From: Marinoscillum pacificum
GTDB taxonomy: Bacteria; Bacteroidota; Bacteroidia; Cytophagales; Cyclobacteriaceae
Length of the DNA: 64,000 bases
Assembly (NCBI RefSeq): GCF_024714495.1
Contig: NZ_JAMZMJ010000004.1
Coordinates: 124,001-188,000, forward strand
Direction: 5' to 3'
Shown: one piece after another, positions 34,617 through 43,825 of the stretch
How positions within the stretch are numbered: the first letter of the stretch is position 1
How the letters are laid out: each line of letters opens with the position of its first letter
Position numbers and translations under genes: made by a program
The notes under the pieces: generated by a model
The model's input: the letters and a program-made list of their open reading frames with translations, nothing else
Told to the model about the DNA's origin: nothing
Database searches by the model: none

Positions 34617-35366
34617 TTACACCATGCTAAGACCTCCATCTACTGCTAGTTCTACTCCATTAACGAATGAAGAATCGTCAGAAGCAAGGAACAATACTGA
34701 TTTAGCTAGTTCCTCAGAAGATCCAAAGCGACCTAAAGGCACCTGACCTGCAAATCCTTCACCCATTGCTTTCATTACATCCTCTGGCATTCCCATTTTA
34801 TCATAAATAGGCGTTGCAATTGGGCCAGGAGCAACGCTCACGGCTCTGATTTTACGTGATTTCAATTCACTGGCAAGTACTCTTGACAATGATCTGAAAG
34901 CAGCTTTAGTTGATGAGTAAACAGAAGCGCCATCAAAACCTTTGTTACCTACGATGGAAGTGTTACCAATAATTACCCCACCATCATTGATGTGTGGAAG
35001 TGCCTCTTTGATTAAGAAGAAAGGACCTTTCACATTGGTATTGAAGTGTGCATCAAAGTGCTCTTCTGTAATTTCCGTAATAGGCATAAAGTGTGCGATA
35101 CCTGCATTTAAGAAGATGATATCGATTTTACCATAGGTTTCAACCGTCTGCTCTACTACTTCTTTCGTTTTAGAAATATCTGCTGCATCAGCAAGGATAG
35201 TCTTCACATTTCCTCCAATTTCTTCAGCAGCTTGAGTAAGTGCCTCTTGTCTTCGGCCAGTAATCACCACTTTAGCACCTTCTTCCACAAATAGTTTCGC
35301 TGTTGCTAAACCGATACCACTATTTCCTCCTGTGATTAAGGCTACTTTACCGTCTAATTTTCCCAT
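34617..35366 (-). CDS. SDR-family oxidoreductase
   Basis: This 249-residue short-chain dehydrogenase has the NAD(P)-binding TGGNSGIG (about 12-19), NAGIAHF (about 89), Ser in GNTSIVG and the catalytic YSSTK. ITGRRQEAL after the second strand, with Arg, suggests NADPH preference. PGPIATP and the C-terminal VNGVELAVDGG are typical classical-SDR features. The substrate is unknown; quinone or aldehyde detoxification is common when such a gene is next to a TetR repressor. The TetR gene lies upstream on the same strand, and the 87-base gap holds two inverted repeats that look like its operators. Confidence 0.93.
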   Translation of the reverse strand: MGKLDGKVALITGGNSGIGLATAKLFVEEGAKVVITGRRQEALTQAAEEIGGNVKTILADAADISKTKEVVEQTVETYGKIDIIFLNAGIAHFMPITEITEEHFDAHFNTNVKGPFFLIKEALPHINDGGVIIGNTSIVGNKGFDGASVYSSTKAAFRSLSRVLASELKSRKIRAVSVAPGPIATPIYDKMGMPEDVMKAMGEGFAGQVPLGRFGSSEELAKSVLFLASDDSSFVNGVELAVDGGLSMV

Positions 35367-35388
35367 TTTGATTGTTATTATTAGTTTT

Positions 35389-35437
35389 ATTTGAAACGAT
35401 CAGTTCAAATAACGGGAATACTGAAACGAACGTTTCA
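35389..35437. promoter_or_regulatory. two inverted repeats, likely TetR operators
   Basis: Site A (35422-35437) is a perfect 16-base palindrome, TGAAACGAACGTTTCA. Site B (35389-35410) is an inverted repeat ATTTGAA-N8-TTCAAAT and shares the GAAACG half-site with site A. They lie between the TetR stop and the SDR start, in the SDR promoter, as expected for a TetR regulator that represses the SDR and is induced by its substrate. Confidence 0.65.
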
Positions 35438-35453
35438 AATAGATTGAAAAAAA

Positions 35454-36020
35454 TTAGAGAACTCTCATAATTTCTTCAACCACACCATCTAAATGTGGAT
35501 CAATTACAGAGGTAATTCGCAAGCCATGTAAAGAGGAAAAAAGAAACAATGCGATTGATTTGGAGTCTCGCGAAGAATCAATCTGACCTTGCTTTTGGGC
35601 TTCCTTGACCAAACCTTCAAATAAATCAACTACGTAATCTTTGTTGGCAATTAAAAACTCCTTCACTCGAACATCTTGTGATGCCAGTTCAGAAGTACAA
35701 TTGCTAATCATACAGCCATTCTGATTTCCAGCTCGGATATCACTACTGATTCCTTTAAACAGGGCCTTCAAAGCTTCTTTAGGGGAAGACGAGCCAATCA
35801 TGTAGCGATGGATCATCTCTTGTTGCTTCACTTCATAGAGTTTAAGTGCTTCTTCGTAGAGTGAGAACTTGTCTCCAAATGAATTGTAAAAGCTTGATCG
35901 ATTGAGTCCAGTCACATCTACCAGATCTTGCATAGAAGTAGCTGTATACCCTTTTTTCCAAAAGAGCATCATGACATTCTCTACTACTTTTTCACGATCA
36001 AATGTGACTGATTTTGGCAT
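35454..36020 (-). CDS. TetR/AcrR-family transcriptional regulator
   Basis: The 188-residue protein has a TetR helix-turn-helix (about 8-55: VVENVMMLFWKKGYTATSM, then LVDVTGLNRSSFYNSFGDK) and an all-helical ligand-binding domain with the conserved GCMISN motif (about 102-107) of the AcrR/YxaF-like subgroup, whose Cys may sense electrophiles. It probably represses the downstream SDR gene through palindromes at 35389-35437. It is separated from htpG by a terminator, so it has its own promoter in 36021-36060. Confidence 0.9.
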   Translation of the reverse strand: MPKSVTFDREKVVENVMMLFWKKGYTATSMQDLVDVTGLNRSSFYNSFGDKFSLYEEALKLYEVKQQEMIHRYMIGSSSPKEALKALFKGISSDIRAGNQNGCMISNCTSELASQDVRVKEFLIANKDYVVDLFEGLVKEAQKQGQIDSSRDSKSIALFLFSSLHGLRITSVIDPHLDGVVEEIMRVL

Positions 36021-36061
36021 ACTGAGTCAACGTCTAAGCCGCAAAGATAGTTTTAGAAAGA

Positions 36062-36097
36062 AAAAACCACACAGACAGAATCGTCCATGTGGTTTTT
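36062..36097 (-). terminator. intrinsic terminator after htpG
   Basis: A perfect 10-base-pair stem (36062-36071 with 36088-36097) is followed on the minus strand by T residues. It is 65 bases downstream of the htpG stop. A second small hairpin (36138-36143 with 36149-36154) lies between it and the htpG stop. Confidence 0.8.
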
Positions 36098-36162
36098 ATG
36101 GTGCCCCTGACCATAGCCAGTGGATATATAATCAAGTCCTGACCTCTAGTCAGGGAAAAGAC

Positions 36163-38055
36163 TTATTTAGAAGCCAACTCTACGCTTCTATTGATGAAGT
36201 CTGTCAAACGCTTACCACTAAGCATACCTTGAGACAACATTGCCCAGTCATATGCCTGCTTGGCCAACTCTACTTGCTCTTCCTCGCTACCTGCTTCTAA
36301 AATCTTTTTAGTATAAACATGGTTAGCGTTCACCGCAATAGATAAGGTCATTGGGAAGTCACCAAACATCATTGGTCCACCACCACCTGCAGCTTGCATA
36401 TCCTTCATTCTTCTAATGAACTCAGGCATAGTGATAGTAACTGGCATGTCGTCGGTTGCCATTGGCTCTACAGTGATGGTGTTTTTATCATCATTAATAG
36501 CCTTTTTGTAAGCCTCTTCCACTTTGGTCTTGTCATCATCTGACAATACAGACTCTTTCTTCTCGTCTTTGTCAATCAGCTTATCAACGACATCTGAGTC
36601 CACTCGCTTCAGCGTAACTCCCTCGTATTTCTGCTCAATGTGATTGATAAAGTGGCTATCCACCGGACCATCCAAAATCAACACATCATAACTTCTCTTT
36701 TTAGCAGTCTCGATGTATCCATGCTGCTGATCTTCGTTAGAAGTGTATAAGAACACTACGTTCTTATCTTTATTCGTTTGAGTAGCTTCTACTTGTTTTT
36801 TGTACTCATCAATGTTGAAAAACTTACCATCAATGTTTTTCACCAAAGTGAAGTCTTTCGCTTTCTCCTCAAACTTCTCTTCAGAGATCATTCCATATTT
36901 CACGAACACACCAATATCTTCCCACTTCTGCTCGTAAGCATCACGGTCTTTCTTGAATAGCTCACCCAACTTGTCAGCTACTTTCTTGGTAATATATCCG
37001 TTGATTTTCTTCACGTTACCATCAGCCTGTAAGTAACTTCTCGAAACGTTCAGAGGAATATCTGGAGAGTCAATTACACCATGAAGCAACTGTAAGAAAT
37101 CTGGAACTATGTCCTTCACCTCATCAGTGATGAACACCTGGCGAGAATACAACTGAATTTTGTTTCTCTGGATTTCCATATCCTTCTTCAACTTAGGGAA
37201 GTACAGGATACCTGTAAGGTTAAATGGGTAATCCACATTTAGGTGAATCCAGAACAATGGATCTTCCGCCATTGGATAAAGCTCCTTGTAGAATGCTTTG
37301 TAATCCTCATCTGTCAGATCACTTGGAGACTTAGTCCAAAGTGGCGCAGTATTGTTAACGATGTTGTCAACTTTTACTGTTTTCCATTTCTTTTTACCGT
37401 CTTTATCTTCTCCATCTTCCTCTTGCTGCTCTTTCTCACCAAATCGAATTGGAATAGCCAGGAACTTAGAGTATTTATCTAGTATTTGTTGGATTCTGAA
37501 TTCTTCAAGGAATTCTTCAGAGTCATCAGCAATATGAAGAATGATGTCTGTTCCTCTTTCCTTCTTATCACCATCTTTGATTTCAAACTCTGTGTTACCA
37601 TCACATACCCAAACTGCAGGCTCTGCACCTTCCTGATGTGATAGCGTATGGATTTCTACCAATTTCGCCACCATAAAGGCAGAGTAGAATCCTAAACCAA
37701 AGTGACCAATGATCTGCTGATCTTCACCTTTGTCTTTATATTTTTCAATGAATTCGGTTGCTCCTGAAAAGGCAATCTGGTTGATGTATTTTTTGATCTC
37801 ATCAGCCGTCATACCAATACCTCGGTCAGAAATAGTGATCGTCTTTTTCTCTTTGTCAACCTTTACGTCAACAATCAAGTCACCCATTTCACCTTTGTAC
37901 TCACCTAACTGCGCAAGTCTTTTCAACTTCTGTGAAGCATCCACCGCATTGGATACCAACTCTCTCAGGAATATCTCATGATCGGAGTATAAAAACTTCT
38001 TGATAATCGGGAAGATATTCTCCGTGTGGATTGAAATAGTACCTTTCTCTGCCAT
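36163..38055 (-). CDS. htpG: Hsp90-family chaperone HtpG
   Basis: This 630-residue ATP-dependent chaperone has the GHKL ATPase domain with FLRELVSNAVDAS (catalytic Glu and Asn), ISDRGIGM, and GHFGLGFYSAFMVA (N-terminal lid region). The middle domain (PLFWIHLNVDYP; LNVSRSYLQAD with the conserved Arg) and the C-terminal dimerisation domain (about 520-630) follow. The length is normal for bacterial HtpG. A charged linker (about residues 210-235, DGEDKDGKKK) resembles that of eukaryotic Hsp90 and occurs in many Bacteroidota. It is transcribed alone; I see no CIRCE element upstream. Confidence 0.97.
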   Translation of the reverse strand: MAEKGTISIHTENIFPIIKKFLYSDHEIFLRELVSNAVDASQKLKRLAQLGEYKGEMGDLIVDVKVDKEKKTITISDRGIGMTADEIKKYINQIAFSGATEFIEKYKDKGEDQQIIGHFGLGFYSAFMVAKLVEIHTLSHQEGAEPAVWVCDGNTEFEIKDGDKKERGTDIILHIADDSEEFLEEFRIQQILDKYSKFLAIPIRFGEKEQQEEDGEDKDGKKKWKTVKVDNIVNNTAPLWTKSPSDLTDEDYKAFYKELYPMAEDPLFWIHLNVDYPFNLTGILYFPKLKKDMEIQRNKIQLYSRQVFITDEVKDIVPDFLQLLHGVIDSPDIPLNVSRSYLQADGNVKKINGYITKKVADKLGELFKKDRDAYEQKWEDIGVFVKYGMISEEKFEEKAKDFTLVKNIDGKFFNIDEYKKQVEATQTNKDKNVVFLYTSNEDQQHGYIETAKKRSYDVLILDGPVDSHFINHIEQKYEGVTLKRVDSDVVDKLIDKDEKKESVLSDDDKTKVEEAYKKAINDDKNTITVEPMATDDMPVTITMPEFIRRMKDMQAAGGGGPMMFGDFPMTLSIAVNANHVYTKKILEAGSEEEQVELAKQAYDWAMLSQGMLSGKRLTDFINRSVELASK

Positions 38056-38224
38056 TGCTTTATATTCAGTTTTTTAATTTCAACGAATGGCATGAGACCA
38101 AATACTATTCCAGAGGTGAAAAACTGCCAAAGTGTCACGGTCTTAGAGCGAATTGTTCTATTACGCTCTGACAAATGACCATTTTGGCATTGTGGAGAAT
38201 GAAAACTCCGTTACTAGTAAATGA

Positions 38225-38257
38225 AAAAGCCAATCTCATCAAATGAAATTGGCTTTT
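38225..38257 (-). terminator. intrinsic terminator of the DUF4293 gene
   Basis: A perfect 10-base-pair stem (38225-38234 with 38248-38257) has T residues after it on the minus strand and lies 40 bases after the DUF4293 stop. The rest of the 38056-38296 gap shows no other structure or gene. Confidence 0.75.
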
Positions 38258-38296
38258 GATCTATTAGGCTCGGTCATAGAACCTAAAACTTAATTC

Positions 38297-38785
38297 CTAT
38301 CTAATTCTATCTGCACTTCTCACCAACTTCTCATCTCTTCTGATAAATCGATTTCCTAATGAATTACAAAGAAGAGCAACGGCTATAATGAAAAACCCAA
38401 CTTGATAATTTCCTGCTCCGTCAATACCTAAAACCGCAGCACCTTTAGTGCTATAGAAATAAGTCATGATCAAGCATCCACCCATCAATAAAGAATTCAA
38501 CGTATTCAATTGCATCTGACGCAATCTATTTTTGAAGGAGAAGATCGAAATCAGTGCCACTGAAGCCGCAGCTAGTGCCAATACAGCAATCCAATGAGTG
38601 TCTTTTGACGATATAAGCGTTTCAGCACCTCCTGATGAAACTGACACATAGGATAATTTAAATGCGTCCAACTTTACCGCCTCCATAGCATCTGCATTGA
38701 ACATATTCCACATTGGTAAGAACAAGATACTCACCATCACAATTGCCGATATCAATAAAAAGACAGATTGAATTCTCTGTAACAT
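38297..38785 (-). CDS. DUF4293 membrane protein
   Basis: The 162-residue protein starts at the ATG at 38785 with MLQRIQSVFLLISAI, which is the characteristic start of the Bacteroidota family DUF4293. A longer frame to 39022 runs through the divergent truA gene and is not coding. Four membrane helices are visible (about 7-28, 65-85, 95-115 and 130-150), with a small soluble loop after the first. The function is unknown. The gene is divergent from truA. Confidence 0.88.
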   Translation of the reverse strand: MLQRIQSVFLLISAIVMVSILFLPMWNMFNADAMEAVKLDAFKLSYVSVSSGGAETLISSKDTHWIAVLALAAASVALISIFSFKNRLRQMQLNTLNSLLMGGCLIMTYFYSTKGAAVLGIDGAGNYQVGFFIIAVALLCNSLGNRFIRRDEKLVRSADRIR

Positions 38786-38857
38786 AGTTTTAAAATTTAG
38801 GACGCAAAATTGGTCATCCTCGGCCACATTGACAAGCAAGTGGTTACTTTTGCGCCC

Positions 38858-39604
38858 GTGAGATATTTTCTGGACATAGCATATCGAGGAACCGCCTTTC
38901 ATGGATGGCAAATTCAGCCCAATGCCAGCACTGTACAGGAAGAGATCAATAAAGCGCTCTCCACCTTGCTTCAAGACACTGTCGAATGTCTCGGAAGTGG
39001 TCGAACAGATACTGGAGTTCATGCTTCACAACAGATAGCTCATTTCGATACGGACAAAGATCTGGACTCTGACAAGTTTCAGTATCGACTCAATGCCCTT
39101 CTTCCTCAGGAAATAAGCATTAATGCAATTGACCTGGTGAAAGATGATGCTCACGCAAGATTTGATGCAGTCAGTAGATCTTATAAATACCATATTCATA
39201 AGTCTAAGAGTCCATTTAAAACTGGATTGTCTTACTTCTTCAACAGACCTGTAGATTCTACGCTCATTAATGAAGCCTGTGAATTAATCAACGGCTGGCA
39301 GAACTTTCAGGCTTTTAGTAAAGTTCATACGGATGTGAAGACTTTTGACTGCACCATTCATCACATTCACTGGGAAGAATCGAACGACAGTCATATTTTT
39401 TCCGTAAGTGCCAATAGGTTTTTGAGAGGCATGGTTCGAGCGATGGTGGGAACATTGCTGGAAGTAGGCCAAAACAAAATGAGTATTGCCGACCTAAAAT
39501 CAGTGCTGGAAAGTGGAGTACGCTCCAATGCTGGCCGGTCTGCACCGCCAGAAGGACTTTTCCTGACAGCAGTAGAGTATCCGAAAGACATATACATCAA
39601 TTAA
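38858..39604 (+). CDS. truA: tRNA pseudouridine synthase A
   Basis: This enzyme converts uridines 38-40 of the tRNA anticodon stem to pseudouridine. It begins RYFLDIAYRGTAFHGWQ and has the catalytic Asp (D51) in GSGRTDTGVHA. FDAVSRSYKYHI, NRPVDSTLI and RFLRGMVRAMVGTLLEVG are further family motifs. I choose the GTG at 38858 as start because family members begin there; the alternative ATG at 38810 adds 16 residues that do not resemble the family. The downstream ABC transporter starts 4 bases after the stop, so they are cotranscribed. Confidence 0.95.
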   Translation: MRYFLDIAYRGTAFHGWQIQPNASTVQEEINKALSTLLQDTVECLGSGRTDTGVHASQQIAHFDTDKDLDSDKFQYRLNALLPQEISINAIDLVKDDAHARFDAVSRSYKYHIHKSKSPFKTGLSYFFNRPVDSTLINEACELINGWQNFQAFSKVHTDVKTFDCTIHHIHWEESNDSHIFSVSANRFLRGMVRAMVGTLLEVGQNKMSIADLKSVLESGVRSNAGRSAPPEGLFLTAVEYPKDIYIN

Positions 39605-39607
39605 GAC

Positions 39608-41377
39608 TTGGAAAAAGAAAAAACGATTAGTGGGAATATACTGGACGTACAAATCCTGAAAAGGCTCTTTGTATTCGCCAAGCCGTACATCAAGCAATTT
39701 TACCTGGTTACTTTTCTAACCATTGCGCTCGCGGTATTGACACCACTTAGACCGAAGCTAATTCAGACAGCCATTGACGATCATGTGGCTTACAATGATT
39801 ATTCTGGCCTAGTCAACATCATTATCGTGTTGGTTATTCTGTTGGTGCTTCAAGCCGTGGTGCAATACTATCACACGTTTATGTCCAACTGGCTTGGTCA
39901 GTACATTATCAAGGACATTCGGATTAAGCTTTTCAAACACATTCAGGCACTTCGCTTGAAGTTTTTTGATAACACACCAATTGGTCGGTTGGTAACCAGA
40001 AACGTATCTGATATTGAGACACTTTCTGAAGTATTTAGTACCGGAGTGGCGGGTATCATTGCCGACATTTTACAACTGATGGTGATCCTTGGTTTCATGT
40101 TTTATGAAAGCTGGGAATTGGCTTTAGTAAGTTTATCCTTACTTCCAATACTGTTATTCGCCACGTATATCTTCAAGGAGAAGGTAAAAGTTTCTTTTAA
40201 TGAAGTAAGAACGGCAGTTTCCAACCTTAACTCTTTCGTGCAAGAGCACATCACCGGGATGAATATCGTCCAGATATTTAATGCGGAGAAGCGTGAACAT
40301 GAGAAATTCAAAGAAATCAACAGAGAACACCGTCAAGCAAACATCAAAGCGGTATTCTATTATGCCACCTATTTCCCCGTAGCAGAAATTATTCAAGCGG
40401 CGGGCATCGGCCTAGTAATCTGGTATGGGGCAGGTGAAGTGATCAAAGAAGATTTGACGCTAGGTGTACTGATTGCTTTTATCATGTACATCCAAATGTT
40501 CTTCCGTCCAATTAGAATGATAGCTGATCGTTTTAACACCTTGCAGATGGGTATTGTGGCATCCAACAGAATTCTAGACTTAATGGACAGCCAGGAGCAC
40601 ATTGCTGACAATGGCAACTATTCTCCAGATCAAATCAATGGAGATGTAAAGTTTGAAAATGTCTGGTTTGCCTACAATGATGAAGATTGGGTACTCAAAG
40701 ACATCAATTTCGAAGTAAAACAAGGTCAGTCATTAGCTCTTGTAGGAGCTACGGGTGCTGGAAAATCCTCCGTCATCAACCTATTAACCAGATGCTATGA
40801 CATCAATAAAGGCTTAATTGCTGTTGACAATAAGTCTGTTAAGGAATATGACCTTTCTAACCTGAGAACGCATGTTGCAGTGGTATTACAAGATGTATTC
40901 TTGTTTTCTGATACCATTTATAATAACATCACTCTGAAGAACCCTGACATTAGCAGAGAAAAAGTGATGGAAGCGGCAGAGCTGGTTGGAGCAAAAACGT
41001 TTATCGACAAATTGCCTGGAGGTTTCGATTACAATGTGATGGAGCGTGGATCCACTCTTTCAGTTGGTCAGCGACAGTTAATATCTTTTGTTCGTGCGAT
41101 GGTCTATGATCCAAAAATCATTGTATTGGATGAAGCCACAAGCTCCGTAGACACAGAAACAGAGGAATTAATCCAGGAGGCTATCCAAAAATTGATGAAA
41201 GGCCGTACGTCAATTGTAATTGCACATAGATTATCTACCATTCAAAATGCTGATAAAATCCTCGTTTTGGATAAAGGAGAGATCGTGGAAGAAGGCAAGC
41301 ATGACAGTTTGCTTGAATTAGACGGTTATTATGCGCAACTTCACAAAATGCAATACAAAGAAGTAGCTACCTCATGA
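39608..41377 (+). CDS. ABC exporter half-transporter, canonical ATPase site
   Basis: This 589-residue protein has a six-helix exporter membrane domain (about 20-320) and an ATPase domain with Walker A GATGAGKSS, Q-loop VLQDVFLFSD, signature LSVGQ at 484-488, Walker B with catalytic E509 in LDEATSSVD, and H-loop IAHRLST. The signature deviates from LSGGQ at the third residue. The second half-transporter at 41910-43703 has the opposite pattern, so the two probably form a heterodimer of the TM287/288 or LmrCD type. The start is a TTG, 4 bases after truA; no ATG fits better. It exports a lipid or drug-like substrate; which is not known. Confidence 0.92.
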   Translation: MEKEKTISGNILDVQILKRLFVFAKPYIKQFYLVTFLTIALAVLTPLRPKLIQTAIDDHVAYNDYSGLVNIIIVLVILLVLQAVVQYYHTFMSNWLGQYIIKDIRIKLFKHIQALRLKFFDNTPIGRLVTRNVSDIETLSEVFSTGVAGIIADILQLMVILGFMFYESWELALVSLSLLPILLFATYIFKEKVKVSFNEVRTAVSNLNSFVQEHITGMNIVQIFNAEKREHEKFKEINREHRQANIKAVFYYATYFPVAEIIQAAGIGLVIWYGAGEVIKEDLTLGVLIAFIMYIQMFFRPIRMIADRFNTLQMGIVASNRILDLMDSQEHIADNGNYSPDQINGDVKFENVWFAYNDEDWVLKDINFEVKQGQSLALVGATGAGKSSVINLLTRCYDINKGLIAVDNKSVKEYDLSNLRTHVAVVLQDVFLFSDTIYNNITLKNPDISREKVMEAAELVGAKTFIDKLPGGFDYNVMERGSTLSVGQRQLISFVRAMVYDPKIIVLDEATSSVDTETEELIQEAIQKLMKGRTSIVIAHRLSTIQNADKILVLDKGEIVEEGKHDSLLELDGYYAQLHKMQYKEVATS

Positions 41378-41916
41378 GTATCAAGTGGCAACGGATTGTC
41401 TACCTGGCAATCATAGTGGTATTTCTAGCTGGAATTATTACCTCAGTTTATTATTTGCTTGGCGGTTTTGAGCCAATCAAAGTCTACAAAATGGAGTCTG
41501 AAAACCGTGTAATGGTAGGCAAAACATTCTACAACCATTACACAAGTGGAGATCCAATAGAGTTTGGCAAAAGATGTCGTGAGCTATTGGAAAATAAGGA
41601 AATTGAAGGAGTTCTTACGATCATTCGTTACCAGAATGACACTATTCCAGATGACAAAATATTGCAATTCATAGGCATTACTTTAGACTATGACATGGCT
41701 GAAATTCCTCGTGATTTTGATGTGAAAGAAGTTAAAACCGGAACACGCTATGGCGTCTTTTTAACCATGCACGTATTGGTACAGCCTCGTCCTCCAAAGA
41801 TTGAAGCGATGATAAGAGAAGCTGCAGCAGCCAATAGCGACAAGCTTCAAGACTTATTTGTAGAGTTTCGCTATTTGGACAATTCGCTAAGCGTAGAGGG
41901 ATGGGTTAATCAATAA
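41374..41916 (+). CDS. membrane-anchored protein with possible GyrI-like domain
   Basis: The 180-residue protein has one N-terminal transmembrane helix (about 9-30) and a soluble domain of about 145 residues. The soluble part (FGKRCRELLENKEIEG, IGITLDYDMAEIPRDFDVKEV, GTRYGVFLTMH) has some likeness to the GyrI/effector-binding fold that binds small molecules, but I am not sure. Its start overlaps the ABC gene by 4 bases and its stop overlaps the convergent ABC half-transporter by 7 bases. It may therefore modulate or accompany the exporter. I could not assign a Pfam family with confidence. Confidence 0.7.
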   Translation: MSIKWQRIVYLAIIVVFLAGIITSVYYLLGGFEPIKVYKMESENRVMVGKTFYNHYTSGDPIEFGKRCRELLENKEIEGVLTIIRYQNDTIPDDKILQFIGITLDYDMAEIPRDFDVKEVKTGTRYGVFLTMHVLVQPRPPKIEAMIREAAAANSDKLQDLFVEFRYLDNSLSVEGWVNQ

Positions 41917-43703
41917 ACCTCTTCTTCGTTTTCTGCTTTTAGTTGCTTGTCATGAAGCTCTTTGTAGGCTCCGTTTTTAGCCATCAAATCATCATGTGTA
42001 CCAGCTTCAAGCACAAATCCATCATCTAGCATGATCACTTTGTCAGCAAGTTTAGCAGACGACACTCTGTGAGAAATAATCACTGAAGTACGGCCTTTCA
42101 TGATTCGCGCCATGGCATTCAAGATAGCATTCTCTGTCTTGGTATCCACAGCAGACAATGCATCATCCAAAATCAAAATCTTAGGCTCACGAGCAATTGC
42201 CCTGGCAATAGAAACGCGCTGCTTTTGACCACCAGAAAGCGTAATCCCTCTTTCACCTACTCGAGTTTCGAACCCATTCGGGAATCGATCAATATTTTCA
42301 AGCAAATCCGCATCATCAGCAGCTTTTTTAATCTCTTCAAAAGTCATATTGTCTCGTCCGAATGCAATATTCCCCATTACTGTATCAGAGAATAAAAAGA
42401 CATCCTGAGGTACATAACCAATCTGACTTCTTACCGTATCGAGATTGTATTTTTTAATGTTGTGATCATCGATCTGCAGTACACCATCGGTAACATCATA
42501 CATTCTACAAATGAGATTCGCGATGGTACTTTTTCCTGAACCTGTCGTTCCGATAATCGCAATTGACTCTCCTGGTTTCACATCAAAAGACACGTTTTTC
42601 AATGCCTTAATGCCTGAATCAGGATAAGTGAATGACACATCTTTAAAGGAAATATGTCCGTGAATTTCTGCTGTGAGATTTTCTTCAGAAACGATTTCAC
42701 TTTTGGTATTCAAAAATTCATTGATTCGTTTTTGAGAAGCTGCAGCACGCTGGATAATACTCGTAATCCAACCCAATGACGTCACTGGCCAGGTCAGCAT
42801 GTTCACATAAATAATGAACTCCGCTATTACTCCAGGAGTAATCGATCCTTCAAATACCTCCACAGAACCGATGTAAACAGTCAGAATTACACTCAACCCA
42901 ATCAATCCCATGATCAACGGAAAGAATAATGCCTGTACAAATGCCAGACCTAAAGACTTGTGCTTGTAATCCTCACTCGCCTGGTCAAAGTCTTTTTCCA
43001 TGTCCTCTTCACGAACGAATGCTTTGATCACTCGAATTCCAGAAAATGCTTCTTGAACAAACGTGGATAGCCCAGAAAGACTTTGTTGAATTTCCTCCGA
43101 CCGTTTGTTGATGATGTTATTGACAAAATAAATACTCACAGAAAGCAACGGAAGCGGAATCAATGAATACAATGTCAATCGAGGATTGATCGAAAACATG
43201 AAAGGAATCACCATGGCGAAAAGCGTGAATAAGCTAATACCGTACATCAATGCCGGACCAACATACATTCTTACTTTGCTCACATCTTCGGAGATACGAG
43301 CCATCAAGTCACCCGTATTATTTTTTCTGTAAAAACTCAGAGGCAAAGTTTGATAGTGCTCGTACACTTCATTTTTCAGATCATACTCCACTCTTCGAGA
43401 CATCACAATAATAGTCTGACGCATGAAAAACATGAAGACTCCTTTGAGCAGAGCCGACGCCAAAATCATCAAACCAAGGATTAAAATACTTCTGGCGAAT
43501 ACCGAATAAGTAGTTTCTTGAAGTTCAAATCCGTCAAAAGCCTGAAAAATATCGAAGCTGCGTTGTAGTAAATCGAAAGAATATCTTACAACTACAGCAG
43601 GGACTATACCAAAGAAATTAGAGATGATTATGAAAATCGTCCCTGAAATCAAATGCCATTTATATTTTCGGAAGTATTTATTGAGATGTGCTAAGTCTTT
43701 CAC
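41910..43703 (-). CDS. ABC exporter half-transporter, degenerate Walker B
   Basis: The 597-residue protein has six membrane helices (about 15-320) and an ATPase domain with Walker A GTTGSGKST, Q-loop VPQDVFLFSD, canonical LSGGQ at 489-493, and H-loop ISHRVSS. Walker B reads ILDDALSAVD, so the catalytic Glu is replaced by D514. A Glu-to-Asp change with an intact LSGGQ is the pattern of the degenerate-site subunit of heterodimeric exporters. Its natural partner is the 39608-41377 gene, encoded on the other strand. It overlaps the end of the GyrI-like gene tail to tail. It probably has its own promoter in the gap before leucine dehydrogenase. Confidence 0.92.
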   Translation of the reverse strand: MKDLAHLNKYFRKYKWHLISGTIFIIISNFFGIVPAVVVRYSFDLLQRSFDIFQAFDGFELQETTYSVFARSILILGLMILASALLKGVFMFFMRQTIIVMSRRVEYDLKNEVYEHYQTLPLSFYRKNNTGDLMARISEDVSKVRMYVGPALMYGISLFTLFAMVIPFMFSINPRLTLYSLIPLPLLSVSIYFVNNIINKRSEEIQQSLSGLSTFVQEAFSGIRVIKAFVREEDMEKDFDQASEDYKHKSLGLAFVQALFFPLIMGLIGLSVILTVYIGSVEVFEGSITPGVIAEFIIYVNMLTWPVTSLGWITSIIQRAAASQKRINEFLNTKSEIVSEENLTAEIHGHISFKDVSFTYPDSGIKALKNVSFDVKPGESIAIIGTTGSGKSTIANLICRMYDVTDGVLQIDDHNIKKYNLDTVRSQIGYVPQDVFLFSDTVMGNIAFGRDNMTFEEIKKAADDADLLENIDRFPNGFETRVGERGITLSGGQKQRVSIARAIAREPKILILDDALSAVDTKTENAILNAMARIMKGRTSVIISHRVSSAKLADKVIMLDDGFVLEAGTHDDLMAKNGAYKELHDKQLKAENEEEVY

Positions 43704-43825
43704 AAGGTTTAAAACGCAGAGATTGCCAAATGGTTATTTGATAGAAAACAACTAATTTTGAGGCCCTTTTGATCGGAGGCTCTTGTTCTGTATCAAAGGC
43801 GGCAAAAGTAGTAATTACAACGACA

